Shown here: piece by piece, positions 52,303 through 61,657 of the stretch | How the letters are laid out: each line of letters starts with the position of its first letter | How positions within the stretch are numbered: position 1 is the stretch's first letter | Assembly (NCBI RefSeq): GCF_000798815.1 | Contig: NZ_JTLD01000004.1 | Span: 1 to 64,000 of the forward strand | DNA: 64,000 nt | From: Alistipes sp. ZOR0009 | GTDB lineage: Bacteria > Bacteroidota > Bacteroidia > Bacteroidales > ZOR0009 | Reading direction: 5' to 3' | Notes under the pieces: model-generated | What the model saw: only the letters and a program-made list of their open reading frames with translations | Databases searched by the model: none | Told to the model about the DNA's origin: nothing | Program-made: the position numbers and the translations under genes

Positions 52303-52764
52303 ATGGAAAACTATTCCTTTAATCTTAACGAGTTGGTTATTTCTGACAAATCAATTCTAAGGAAAACTGATGCGCTGCGCCTTTACAACGCCATTGCAGT
52401 TTTTTACACCTTTTTTACAGCATACTTGCTGTATAAAATTATACAACAGGCGCATGAAGGTGGGCTACATTGGATTATTTACACGTTTTGCCTATTACTA
52501 GACTTGTTTTTCCTCTTCTGGATAATCAAAAAGAAAAAGGAGATTAAGAGTTCCTCCTTCTCCATAAATGGGGTCACCACCATTATTGTCAAACGAATTC
52601 CTATAAATAGCAACATAAGAGCCCTACTCCCCATTGCAACCTCCATTATTCTCGAAAACGAGACGGGAAATAGCCAAAAATACCGGATTCATCTCGACGA
52701 GAACTCGCTGAACGCCCTTATATTTGAGCTCATCGACAGAAATGTTAAGATAGAGGAAAGGTAG
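52303..52764 (+). CDS. Small membrane protein, unknown
   Basis: 153 residues with two transmembrane helices (about 31-47 and 55-75), a soluble beta-rich C-terminal domain of about 75 residues and no recognised family. Helices are separated by a short polar loop (QQAHEGGLHW). A YcxB-like or PH-domain-type membrane protein is possible from the layout, but I cannot support either. The AT-rich upstream region (52086-52302) shows no consensus promoter. Confidence 0.6.
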   Translation: MENYSFNLNELVISDKSILRKTDALRLYNAIAVFYTFFTAYLLYKIIQQAHEGGLHWIIYTFCLLLDLFFLFWIIKKKKEIKSSSFSINGVTTIIVKRIPINSNIRALLPIATSIILENETGNSQKYRIHLDENSLNALIFELIDRNVKIEER

Positions 52765-52803
52765 CCCAGCTACATTCCCCTTTGTTTTAACAAGATAAAG
52801 CTT

Positions 52804-52827
52804 AATTGCATTGCTAAAAGTGCAATT
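52804..52827 (+). promoter_or_regulatory. Inverted repeat abutting the AhpD-like gene start
   Basis: AATTGCA, 10-base loop and TGCAATT end one base before the ATG at 52828. The hairpin covers the region of the ribosome-binding site, so it could control translation or be an operator. No regulator is identified. Confidence 0.4.
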
Positions 52828-53244
52828 ATGGAAAATTTGCTACGTCTTATGGAAGGCGTAGCAGATTCTGCTACGTACACCTCAATTTATGATAAAGAGA
52901 TGAATCAAAAAGTAAAAGAGTTTCGTGAGTATCGGGCGAAAATGAATGAGAAGATTCTTTCGAAGAATAATCTTGTGATTAAACGTATCTACAACATCGA
53001 CACCAATACCTACCAGGAAGGTGCGCTATCTACTCGCGAAAAGGAATTAATGGGGCTGGTTGCCTCCATGGTACTTCGCTGCGACGATTGCATTAAATAC
53101 CATCTCGAAACCTGCTTTGAGATTGGGCTAAACACCGACCAGATAATGGAAGCCTTCTCGGTTGCCAACTTGGTAGGTGGAACCATCGTTATTCCTCACA
53201 CTCGTCGAGCGCTGGAGTACTGGGAAGCGCTGCAGGAAGAGTAG
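52828..53244 (+). CDS. AhpD/carboxymuconolactone decarboxylase family protein
   Basis: 138 residues with the CMD fold. The redox motif Cys85-D-D-Cys88 followed by His92 (CxxCxxxH) marks the AhpD-like peroxidase or alkylhydroperoxidase group, probably a redox-active protein. No AhpC partner is near. The start directly follows an inverted repeat. Downstream are the tricorn-like protease genes after 59 bases, without obvious functional link. Confidence 0.82.
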   Translation: MENLLRLMEGVADSATYTSIYDKEMNQKVKEFREYRAKMNEKILSKNNLVIKRIYNIDTNTYQEGALSTREKELMGLVASMVLRCDDCIKYHLETCFEIGLNTDQIMEAFSVANLVGGTIVIPHTRRALEYWEALQEE

Positions 53245-53303
53245 CCCACCCACGTTTAGCATTTTTATCTATTTAATTTAATAACCTACAGACTAACTAC
53301 TAC

Positions 53304-56300
53304 ATGAAAAAACTTCTGTTGTCTGCGGTAGCGTTTTGTTGTTTTGGTGCCGTTAGCGCACAAGACAACCCACTCTGGTTACGCTTTCCGTCCATCTCTC
53401 CCGATGGAAAAACAATAGCGTTTTCGTACAAGGGCGACATTTACACCGTCCCCGCGGCTGGAGGAAAGGCTACCGCCATTACCACCAATCCAGCCTATGA
53501 CGCCAACCCAATCTGGAGCCCTGATGGAAAAACCATCGCCTTTAGGTCGGATAGATTTGGCAACTTCGATGTATTTACCGTTGCTGCCGAAGGTGGTACC
53601 CCTAAAAGAATTACCACCAACTCGGTAAAGGAACAACCTGTAGCCTTTACCCCCGATGGTAAAGAAATTCTGTTCCTAGCACAAATCATGGACAGCCCAC
53701 AAAGCCGCCAGTTCCCCGATGGAGGAATGCGCGAGCTATACGGCATTTCTGTTGATGGAGGTCGCCCACACCAGGTGCTAACCACCACTACCGAGGATCC
53801 TACTTTTGATAAGAGCGGTAGATATATGGCCTACCACGACTACAAGGGCTACGAAGATCCCTACCGTAAGCACCACGTATCGCCAGTTACCCGCGATATT
53901 TGGGTTTACGACACCCAAACTAAGAAGCATACCAAGGTAACTACATTTGGTGGCGAAGATCGTACCCCTATCTTTGGAGATAACGGTAAAACCATCTACT
54001 ACCTTAGCGAGCAGTTTGGCGACTTCAACGTAGTTAAAACCTCGTTGGATAACCCTAGCAAGGTAGAGCCGCTAACCAGCTTCAAAAAGAATCCCGTTCG
54101 CAGCCTAACAAAATCAAACGATAATACCTTTGCCTTTAGCTATGCTGGCGAGATTTACACCTACAAGGAAGGTGCTAAACCCGAGAAGGTAAAGATCAGC
54201 ATCGTTAACGATCAGGTTGAAAATGCACTTGTAAACAACGACCTTTCGTCTGGCGCCACCGAAATGGAGGTATCGCCTAACGGCAAGGAGGTTGCCTTTA
54301 TAATCCGTGGCGATGTATACGTTACATCTGTCGAATACGGCACGACAAAGCGCATTACCAACACCCCCGAGCAGGAAAGAGGCGTTAGCTTTAGCCCCGA
54401 TGGCAGAAGCTTAGTATACGCAGGCGAGCGCAATGGCAGATGGCAGGTATTCACTGCCAGCCTAGTAAAAAAGGATGAGCCTTTCTTCGCCACCTCAACC
54501 GCTGTTAAGGAGGAAAATCTTGTTTCCATCCCCGAAAATGCCTTCCAACCTGCCTTCTCTCCCGATGGCAAGGAGGTAGCTTTCCTAAAAAACAGGGTTA
54601 CCCTTAGCGTAATCAACCTAAAGAGCAAAAAAATTCGCGATGTGGTTGATGGAAAGTACAACTACTCCTACCAAGACGGCGACCAGCAGTACGCTTGGTC
54701 TCCAGATAGCAAGTGGTTCCTTGTTAAGTTCTTCGAGAAGGGTGGATGGAACTCTGACGACATCGGACTTGTAAAAGCTGATGGAACAGGAACCATAACC
54801 AACCTTACCAATAGCGGTTACGGCGACGAAAATCCCAAATGGATGATGAACGGTAAGTGCATGATCTGGGCTAACGACAAGGAAGGCTACCGTAGTCACG
54901 GAAGCTGGGGCTCTCAGAACGATGTGTACGCCATGTTCTTTACCCGCAAGGCTTGGGATACCTTTAAGATGAGCAAGGAGGAGTTGGAAGTTCAGAAGGA
55001 AGCTGAAAAGCTGGCCAAAAAGAACAAAAAAGACGACACCAAGAAGGATACCGACGCCAAAAAGGATAAGAAGGACGACGTAAAGAAGGATTCTGCCGCT
55101 ACTGTTGCTCCTATAGAGATTGAGTTAGACGACCTAGACAACCGTGTTGCCCGTCTAACCATCAACTCTTCGAACCTTTCTGATGCAGTACTTACCCCCG
55201 ATGGCGATAAGCTATACTACCTAAGCCGCTTCGAAAAAGGATTCGACCTTTGGGTTAACGAGCTTAAGGAAAACAACACTAAGCTGGTAATGAAGTTTGA
55301 CGGCTACGCCGGAAACCTAACTATCGATAAGGATGGTAAAAACCTATTCCTTGTAGCAGGCAATGCGCTTACCAAAATCGAGATTGCCTCCAACAAGCGT
55401 AGCACCATATCCTACAAGGCTCCTAAAACCATCGACTACCCACAGGAAAGAAAATATCTACTCGACCATACCATTCGCTTGGTTGAGGATAAATTCTACG
55501 ATCCTAAGCTGCATAACGTAGACTGGAAGTACTACCACCAGGAGTACTCTAGGTACCTTCCATACATCAACAACAACTACGACTTTGCCGACCTTTTGGC
55601 TGAGCTTCTTGGCGAGCTAAACGGTTCGCATACTGGTGGTCGTTTCTCTCCTATGCCTACATCTGGTGCCGATCAAACGGCAACTCTTGGATTGCTTTAC
55701 AACGAGAGCTACAACGGCGATGGCCTTATGGTTGCCGAAGTGTTGAAGCAGGGACCTTTTGCCAATGGCAAGACAAAGGTTAAGCCAGGTATCCTAATCA
55801 CATCTATTGATGGCGATACCATTAAGGCAGGCGTAGACTACTTCCCATTCCTTAACCGTAAGGTTGGAGACGCTACTGTAGTTGGACTAAAGAACCCAAA
55901 AACTGGCGAGCAGTGGGAAGAGATTGTTAAGCCAATCTCTAAATCTACCGAAAACAACATCCTATACGATCGTTACGTTGAAAGACAGGAGGCCTATGTT
56001 GACTCTCTTTCGGGTGGAAAGATCGGATACGTGCATGTACGTGGCATGAATAGCGATAGCTTCCGCGAAGTTTACTCTAAGATGCTAGGAAAGTACCGCA
56101 ACAAGGAGTCTATCATCGTAGACACCCGCTTTAACGGTGGTGGATGGCTGCACAACGACTTAGCCATTTTGCTAAGCGGCAAGAAGTACGCAGAATTTGC
56201 TCCTCGTGGCCAGTTTATTGGTACCGAGCCTATCTCGCAATGGACTAAACCTTCGGTTGTTTTAGCCTCAGAAGGAAACTACTCCGATGCGCACGGCTTC

Positions 56301-56564
56301 CCCTACACCTACAAGACGCTAAAGATTGGTAAGCTTATCGGAAAGCCAGTAGCAGGTACCATGACCGCAGTTTGGTGGGAAAACCTTCAGGATAAAACCC
56401 TTACCATTGGGGTTCCTCAAATTGGGGTTCGCGATGTAAACGGTAACTACCTCGAAAACCAAACCCTATACCCTGATATTGACGTAGATTATACTCCTGA
56501 AGATGTAGCCAACGGCATCGACCCTCAAATTGAGCGTGCCGTAAAGGAGCTTCTTAAGAAGTAG
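53304..56564 (+). CDS. Tricorn-like S41 protease, copy 1
   Basis: 1,086 residues, exported (signal cleaved after SAVSAQ-type site near residue 20). The N-terminal half is a WD40-like (PD40) beta-propeller with repeats such as SPDGKTIAF and SPDGRSLVYAG. A lysine-rich, low-complexity linker sits at about 555-600, then a second propeller-like region, a helical part, PDZ (about 805-880) and a C-terminal S41 protease core with DTRFNGGGWLHND and the nucleophile Ser in GNYSDAHGFPY (about residue 994). It probably trims peptides in the periplasm or at the surface. A paralogue follows immediately downstream, suggesting tandem duplication. Confidence 0.9.
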   Translation: MKKLLLSAVAFCCFGAVSAQDNPLWLRFPSISPDGKTIAFSYKGDIYTVPAAGGKATAITTNPAYDANPIWSPDGKTIAFRSDRFGNFDVFTVAAEGGTPKRITTNSVKEQPVAFTPDGKEILFLAQIMDSPQSRQFPDGGMRELYGISVDGGRPHQVLTTTTEDPTFDKSGRYMAYHDYKGYEDPYRKHHVSPVTRDIWVYDTQTKKHTKVTTFGGEDRTPIFGDNGKTIYYLSEQFGDFNVVKTSLDNPSKVEPLTSFKKNPVRSLTKSNDNTFAFSYAGEIYTYKEGAKPEKVKISIVNDQVENALVNNDLSSGATEMEVSPNGKEVAFIIRGDVYVTSVEYGTTKRITNTPEQERGVSFSPDGRSLVYAGERNGRWQVFTASLVKKDEPFFATSTAVKEENLVSIPENAFQPAFSPDGKEVAFLKNRVTLSVINLKSKKIRDVVDGKYNYSYQDGDQQYAWSPDSKWFLVKFFEKGGWNSDDIGLVKADGTGTITNLTNSGYGDENPKWMMNGKCMIWANDKEGYRSHGSWGSQNDVYAMFFTRKAWDTFKMSKEELEVQKEAEKLAKKNKKDDTKKDTDAKKDKKDDVKKDSAATVAPIEIELDDLDNRVARLTINSSNLSDAVLTPDGDKLYYLSRFEKGFDLWVNELKENNTKLVMKFDGYAGNLTIDKDGKNLFLVAGNALTKIEIASNKRSTISYKAPKTIDYPQERKYLLDHTIRLVEDKFYDPKLHNVDWKYYHQEYSRYLPYINNNYDFADLLAELLGELNGSHTGGRFSPMPTSGADQTATLGLLYNESYNGDGLMVAEVLKQGPFANGKTKVKPGILITSIDGDTIKAGVDYFPFLNRKVGDATVVGLKNPKTGEQWEEIVKPISKSTENNILYDRYVERQEAYVDSLSGGKIGYVHVRGMNSDSFREVYSKMLGKYRNKESIIVDTRFNGGGWLHNDLAILLSGKKYAEFAPRGQFIGTEPISQWTKPSVVLASEGNYSDAHGFPYTYKTLKIGKLIGKPVAGTMTAVWWENLQDKTLTIGVPQIGVRDVNGNYLENQTLYPDIDVDYTPEDVANGIDPQIERAVKELLKK

Positions 56565-56587
56565 TAAGATAAAAATAGCAATGCAAA

Positions 56588-56622
56588 TGGTTCTACTGGG
56601 ATTTTTCCCGGTAGAATCTTTG
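56588..56622 (+). other. Hairpin between the two tricorn-like genes
   Basis: TTCTACTGGGA-TTTTT-CCCGGTAGAA, with a T-rich loop. It may be a partial terminator or a processing signal that separates the two messages. Confidence 0.5.
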
Positions 56623-56712
56623 CCAAAAGGATGTACTTTTGGATGGTAGTCGTTGCGCTACCCAATTTGGAGAGCTACATCTCTACATTGTTTAAAATTG
56701 TAACCTATTCAG

Positions 56713-59700
56713 ATGAAAAAATTTTTACTTTCGGCGGCCGCCCTTGTAGGATTTGCCTTTGCGCAAGCTCAGGACTCCCCACTATGGCTCCGCTATCCTT
56801 CCATCTCGCCAGATGGAAAGACCATTGCCTTCACCTTCAAGGGCGATATCTATACCGTCCCCGCTTCGGGTGGCAAGGCAACCGCCATTACAACCAACCC
56901 CGCCTACGACACCAACCCAACTTGGAGTCCAGACGGAAAATCTATCGCGTTTAGCTCCGACCGCAACGGAAACTTCGACGTTTTTGTTGTTTCGGCTGAT
57001 GGAGGCGCACCTGTACGCCTTACCACCAACTCGGCAAGCGAAACCGTACAAACCTTTACCCCCGATGGTAAGAATGTAATCTATACTGCCTTCATCCAAA
57101 AGCCTGCAAGCAACCAGCAATACCCTGCGGCATTCCTCTCCGAGGTATACTCCGTTTCGGTAAAGGGTGGTCGCCCTACGCAAATTACCACTGCAGCTGG
57201 CGAAAACCACTGCTACACCAAGGATGGCAAGACTGTTTTCTACAACGACATCAAAGGACAGGAAAATGCTTGGCGTAAGCACCACACCTCTTCTGTAGCT
57301 CGCGACATCTGGAAGTGGAACATCCCTACCAATACCTTTACACAGCTTACAGTTGAGGGTGCAGAGGATAGAAACCCAGTTTTATCGGCCGACGAGAAAA
57401 CGTTGTACTACCTTTCTGAAAACTCTGGCTCCTTTAACGTATGGAAGATGGATGTTGCCAACCCAAAAGCCATCAGCCAGGTTACCAAGTTTACCAAAGA
57501 TCCTGTTCGCTTCCTTTCTGCCTCTAAAAACGACGTAATGGCCTTTAGCCAAAACGGCGAGCTTTACACCTTAAAGGCTGGCGGACAACCCGAGAAAGTA
57601 AAGGTTACCATTGTAAGCGATGCAGATAACCAAAAGCAGGAGACTGTTGCCCGTAGCGGCGTTTCTGATGCTGTTCTTTCTCCAAATGGAAAAGAAATCG
57701 CCATCGTTATTCGTGGCGACATCTACGTAACCTCTGTTGACTATGGCACCACCCGCCGTATCACCAACACACCTACCCAAGAGCGCACCCCATCTTTCAG
57801 CCCCGACGGCAGAACCTTGGTGTACGCTGCATTCCGTAATGGCAGCTGGAATCTTTATACCGCATCAATCGCCAAAGCTACCGATCCGTTCTTCTACGCA
57901 GCCTCTGCCGTTAAGGAGGAACCTCTACTGGTTAGCAAAGACGACACCTTCCAGCCTATGTTCTCGCCTGCGGGTAACGAGGTTGCCTACCTAAAGGATA
58001 GAACTAAGATTTTTGTTATCGACACCAAAACAAAGGCCACCCGCCAGATAACCGATGGTAGCAAGAACTTCTCCTACTCCGATGGCGATATGGATTTCGA
58101 CTGGTCGCCCGACGGAAAATGGATTACGCTAGCCTACATCGACAAGCTACGTCAGGGTTACAACGACATAGGTATTGTTAGCGCCAATGGCGGCGAGGTT
58201 AAAAATATTACCCTTTCGGGCTACATGCAGGATAAGCCAAAGTGGATGATGAACGGCGATATTATCCTCTTCTCATCCGACCGTTTTGGTATGCGTGCCC
58301 ACGGTTCGTGGGGATCGGAGCGCGACGTGTTTGGTATCTACACCAACAAAGCTGCGCTAGATAAGGCTACCCTTTCGAAAGAAGATCTTGACCTTATTAA
58401 GGAGCAGGAAAAGCTGAAGAAGGAGAACGAAAAGAAGGCTGCCGAGAAGAAGGCCGCCGACAGCAAGGATAAAAAACCTGCCGACGATAAGAAAAAACCT
58501 GCCGCTGGAGCCGATACCACCAAGAAGGGATCGGATGTTAAGCCTATCAAACTCGAGCTAAACGGCATCGAAGATAGAATTCAGCGCCTAACCATCAACT
58601 CATCCGAGCTATCCGACTACGTTATTACCCCCGATGGCGAAAAGCTTTTCTACCTTGCCGCCTTCGAGGATGGATACGACCTTTGGGTTAACGAGCTTCG
58701 CAAAAACGAAACCAAGATACTTACCAAGCTCAACGGCCGAGGTGGTTCATTGGTACTCGATAAGGATGGAAAGAATCTATTCATCTTCTCCTCTCAGGGC
58801 ATCTCTAAGATTGATGTGAACAGCGGTAGCCGCAAGCCGGTAACCTTTGCCGCCGAGGTGGAAATTGATGGTGCAGCCGAGCGTGCCTACATGTTCAACC
58901 ACGTTTACCAAACCGTAAAGAACAAGTTCTACCGTACCGACCTTCACGGTTGCGACTGGGAGTACTACAAGAACAACTACGAGCGCTTCCTTCCATACAT
59001 CAACAACAACTACGACTTTGCGCAGCTGCTAAGCGAGCTCTTGGGCGAGCTTAACGCCTCGCACACCGGCGGACGCTACAGCGCTCCTCGTGTAGATGGT
59101 GCCGATAACACCGCACGCCTAGGCCTGCTTACCGATGTTACCTACACCGGCGAAGGGGTTAAGGTTGAAGAGGTGCTAAAGGATGGTCCATTCGACCGCG
59201 CCACCTCTAAGGTTACCAAGGGCTGCATCCTAACGCACGTTGATGGCACCCCAATTACCGCAGGTATGGACTACTTCCCGTTACTTAACCAAAAGGCTGG
59301 CAAGCGCGTTCTTCTAACCTTTAAGGATGCCAAGGGCACCAGCTTCGACGAGGTAATTAAGCCTATCAGCGCTGGCCTCGAAAACGAGCTGATGTACAAC
59401 CGTTGGATCGAGAACCGCCGCGCTGAAGTTGAAAAGCTTTCGAACGGCAGATTAGGCTATGTTCATATCCGATCTATGGCAGATGCTAGCTTCCGTAGCA
59501 CCTTCTCCGACGTATTTGGACGTTACAACGATAAGGATGGTATTATCATCGACACCCGATTCAATGGTGGTGGCCGCATGCACGAAGATATCGAAGCGCT
59601 ATTCAGCGGAACAAAGTATCTTGAGCAGGTTCCTCGCGGACAGTACGTGGGCCTTCAGCCAACCAAGCGTTGGACTAAGCCATCTATCATGCTTACCGGC

Positions 59701-60021
59701 GAAGCGAACTACTCCAACGCGCACGGTACCCCTTGGGTTTACCAGCACATGGGTATCGGTAAGCTAGTTGGTATGCCCGTTCCTGGAACCATGACCAGCG
59801 TTTGGTGGGAAAACATGCAGGACAACAGCATTACCTACGGAATTCCAATTATTGGCTACCGCACCAAAGAAGGTAAGTTCTTGGAGAATACCCAGCTCGA
59901 ACCAGACTTTAAGGTTGCCAACCAATCTACCGTACTTGATGCTGGCCGCGACCAACAAATTGAGGAAGCTGTTAAGCAGCTCCTAAAGGAGGTTGACGCC
60001 AAGAAAAAGAACGCTTGGTAA
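56713..60021 (+). CDS. Tricorn-like S41 protease, copy 2
   Basis: 1,102 residues, a close paralogue of the preceding protein along its whole length, with the same order: signal peptide (after FAQAQ), PD40 propeller, a Lys/Ala-rich linker (about 556-610), second propeller, PDZ and S41 core (DTRFNGGGRMHED; nucleophile Ser near residue 1001 in ANYSNAHGTPW). The motifs of the catalytic core are kept, so it is probably active. The linker differs in sequence and composition from copy 1. It ends with a strong hairpin terminator. Confidence 0.9.
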   Translation: MKKFLLSAAALVGFAFAQAQDSPLWLRYPSISPDGKTIAFTFKGDIYTVPASGGKATAITTNPAYDTNPTWSPDGKSIAFSSDRNGNFDVFVVSADGGAPVRLTTNSASETVQTFTPDGKNVIYTAFIQKPASNQQYPAAFLSEVYSVSVKGGRPTQITTAAGENHCYTKDGKTVFYNDIKGQENAWRKHHTSSVARDIWKWNIPTNTFTQLTVEGAEDRNPVLSADEKTLYYLSENSGSFNVWKMDVANPKAISQVTKFTKDPVRFLSASKNDVMAFSQNGELYTLKAGGQPEKVKVTIVSDADNQKQETVARSGVSDAVLSPNGKEIAIVIRGDIYVTSVDYGTTRRITNTPTQERTPSFSPDGRTLVYAAFRNGSWNLYTASIAKATDPFFYAASAVKEEPLLVSKDDTFQPMFSPAGNEVAYLKDRTKIFVIDTKTKATRQITDGSKNFSYSDGDMDFDWSPDGKWITLAYIDKLRQGYNDIGIVSANGGEVKNITLSGYMQDKPKWMMNGDIILFSSDRFGMRAHGSWGSERDVFGIYTNKAALDKATLSKEDLDLIKEQEKLKKENEKKAAEKKAADSKDKKPADDKKKPAAGADTTKKGSDVKPIKLELNGIEDRIQRLTINSSELSDYVITPDGEKLFYLAAFEDGYDLWVNELRKNETKILTKLNGRGGSLVLDKDGKNLFIFSSQGISKIDVNSGSRKPVTFAAEVEIDGAAERAYMFNHVYQTVKNKFYRTDLHGCDWEYYKNNYERFLPYINNNYDFAQLLSELLGELNASHTGGRYSAPRVDGADNTARLGLLTDVTYTGEGVKVEEVLKDGPFDRATSKVTKGCILTHVDGTPITAGMDYFPLLNQKAGKRVLLTFKDAKGTSFDEVIKPISAGLENELMYNRWIENRRAEVEKLSNGRLGYVHIRSMADASFRSTFSDVFGRYNDKDGIIIDTRFNGGGRMHEDIEALFSGTKYLEQVPRGQYVGLQPTKRWTKPSIMLTGEANYSNAHGTPWVYQHMGIGKLVGMPVPGTMTSVWWENMQDNSITYGIPIIGYRTKEGKFLENTQLEPDFKVANQSTVLDAGRDQQIEEAVKQLLKEVDAKKKNAW

Positions 60022-60063
60022 CGAACTTAGAAATAGTTAGTAAAGAAAAGCAATACTGATTAC

Positions 60064-60081
60064 TGTAGCGGAACCGCTACA
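60064..60081 (+). other. Palindrome TGTAGCGG-AA-CCGCTACA
   Basis: An 8-base inverted repeat with a 2-base centre, 43 bases after the tricorn copy 2 stop and just before its terminator. Possibly an mRNA stability element or a protein site. Confidence 0.5.
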
Positions 60082-60087
60082 GCTGTC

Positions 60088-60122
60088 GAGGCGGGAGAAC
60101 GTTGTTCTCCCGCCTTTGCTTT
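60088..60122 (+). terminator. Terminator of tricorn copy 2
   Basis: GGCGGGAGAAC-GTT-GTTCTCCCGCC followed by TTTGCTTT. Confidence 0.9.
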
Positions 60123-60294
60123 ACGTATCCTCACGACAAACGCATTCGCCAAAATCAGCCAGCAACCATTGCCCCTAACCTCCCTTAATAGCCGCCTACC
60201 ATAGAAAATAGAGAGGTAGAGCCAACCGATTCCCCTTCGAGGCGTCCAGCCTTACAAAAAAAGTTCCTGCGTTTTCAATATAATAAAATGGATC

Positions 60295-60325
60295 TTTGAA
60301 AATACTATCCATCTTTCTACTTTTG
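60295..60325 (+). promoter_or_regulatory. Promoter of small exported protein gene
   Basis: TTTG (60295-60298), 19 bases, TACTTTTG (60318-60325): a perfect Bacteroidetes promoter. Between the terminator above and this promoter nothing else is seen. Confidence 0.82.
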
Positions 60326-60381
60326 AAGCGTACACTAATTAGCTACATAAAAAAGATTTACTTTTTATTCAATATCTTAAT

Positions 60382-60810
60382 ATGAAACAGGGTTTTATTT
60401 TCCTTTTTATCTGCATGCTTAGCCTTTCCGCTAAATCTCAGCTAAACGTAAGCACCTACCACACCAATGCGTTTGCGATAGGTACCAATAAGCTTAAGCC
60501 AGTTAGCGGCGAACTCAAGGTTTTTGCCAACGACAAGTTCGAATTTGTACAAACGGAGTTAGACCTATTCTACAACTTCAAGGCATCTACCTATCATAAG
60601 TTTGCTGTAGGATTTGGCTTAAATCTGACACCTTTTGCAGAAACAGATCAGCTACGCGCGTTTACCGTTCCGCTATCGCTGGAGATTTTTCCGATAAAGG
60701 AGTTCAAAAAGCTCTCCTTTTTGGTAGAGGTAGCCCCAGAATTTATGATAGAATCGGATGCACGGCTACGCCATCTATGGGGTATCAGGTACACCTTCGG
60801 AAACGAGTAA
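60382..60810 (+). CDS. Small exported beta-rich protein
   Basis: 142 residues with a signal peptide (cleavage likely after LSAKSQ). The mature part alternates polar and hydrophobic or aromatic residues (QTELDLFYNF, KFAVGFGLNLTPF, WGIRYTFGNE), as in a small outer-membrane barrel; the end in aromatic F/Y residues fits that as well. It is short for a full barrel, so it may be an eight-strand type or a truncated relative of larger ones. It has a perfect promoter and its own terminator. No family assigned. Confidence 0.68.
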   Translation: MKQGFIFLFICMLSLSAKSQLNVSTYHTNAFAIGTNKLKPVSGELKVFANDKFEFVQTELDLFYNFKASTYHKFAVGFGLNLTPFAETDQLRAFTVPLSLEIFPIKEFKKLSFLVEVAPEFMIESDARLRHLWGIRYTFGNE

Positions 60811-60841
60811 TCGAATTATGCCATACAGCTAGATAGAAATT

Positions 60842-60880
60842 CCCCTTGCCTGCCATAATTGCTCGTAAGGGGTTTTTTGT
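60842..60880 (+). terminator. Terminator of small exported protein gene
   Basis: CCCCTT, a 19-base loop and AAGGGG followed by TTTTTT. Confidence 0.8.
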
Positions 60881-61042
60881 TGCCGCTACAGCTGCATCTA
60901 AAGAATATCTATAAGGCTCTCCGCGAGATTCCTGTAGGAAGAGTAGCAATAGGCTGATATGGTGAGGAATTTTTTAAGTGTAGAGAGCCCATTCTCGTTG
61001 TGGCTGCTAGCTGCGGTTTGCAGCATAAGCCCCAGCCACCAT
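60881..61042. other. Non-coding stretch with inverted repeats
   Basis: No gene. Near 60999-61041 nested inverted repeats occur: GTGGCTG/CAGCCAC outside and GCTGC/GCAGC inside. This may be a folded RNA end or a protein site. Confidence 0.4.
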
Positions 61043-61080
61043 TAAAAAAGGCAACCGTGTTGCCGTGGTTGCCTTTTTTA
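61043..61080. terminator. Bidirectional terminator
   Basis: AAAAAAGGCAACC-loop-GGTTGCCTTTTTT, immediately after the stop of the minus-strand gene at 61082. Confidence 0.92.
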
Positions 61081-61081
61081 T

Positions 61082-61474
61082 CTATTCTTTTGGTGTTTTA
61101 GAAGCCTTCTCAGCCTTTGCTTTCGCTGGTGCCGAGTAGCTTACGTCGTAACCCCATTCTGCTAACAACTTAGGGTTGTTTTCATGAATGGTTTTAAGCA
61201 GATTGCGACTCCTTCTTACTGCCTCGTCAATAGGCTTTAGCAAGTTGTCACGTTCCCTGTAAGCCGCTTCAGCCTTTCTCATAAGCTCTTCCGCCTCTTC
61301 ATGCTTTTTCTGTGCAAGAGGTGTAGAAGTTGAAATTAACACCCAATCAATGTCTAAAATAGCATGTAAAGGCGACTTTTCCCCTTCTTCTTTGTGCTTA
61401 TCAACTAACTTTAATGCTACCCGAATTAAATCGGTAGGTCCGCGGCCAATATCTACTCTTGACTTATTTGCCAT
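61082..61474 (-). CDS. Unknown helical, charged protein
   Basis: 130 residues, no recognised domain. Two long amphipathic helices (about 45-75 and 80-100) rich in Glu, Lys and Ala, such as KKHEEAEELMRKAEAAYRER, and an Ala/Lys-rich C-terminal tail. No signal peptide or membrane segment. ATG at 61474 is preferred over TTG at 61480. Ends 2 bases before a bidirectional terminator. Confidence 0.7.
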   Translation of the reverse strand: MANKSRVDIGRGPTDLIRVALKLVDKHKEEGEKSPLHAILDIDWVLISTSTPLAQKKHEEAEELMRKAEAAYRERDNLLKPIDEAVRRSRNLLKTIHENNPKLLAEWGYDVSYSAPAKAKAEKASKTPKE

Positions 61475-61657
61475 AAGCAAACCTTTTTTAAATTATACAT
61501 TAGGTTAACTAACACTTATAGCAAACAAGTTAAGGCGAATAAGAAACAATGTCAATAGCGATGTGAATAAAATATCAGTGAAATCAATAACATTGCAATG
61601 TTTTTAATATTTATTAATTTTATTAACACCAAATACCCTCCATAGTCAGGTAAGATG
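61475..61657. other. Non-coding stretch upstream of the helical protein gene
   Basis: AT-rich. It contains a possible minus-strand promoter (TTGACATTG... with TAACTTGT, imperfect) for the gene at 61474 and nothing else that I can support. Confidence 0.4.
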
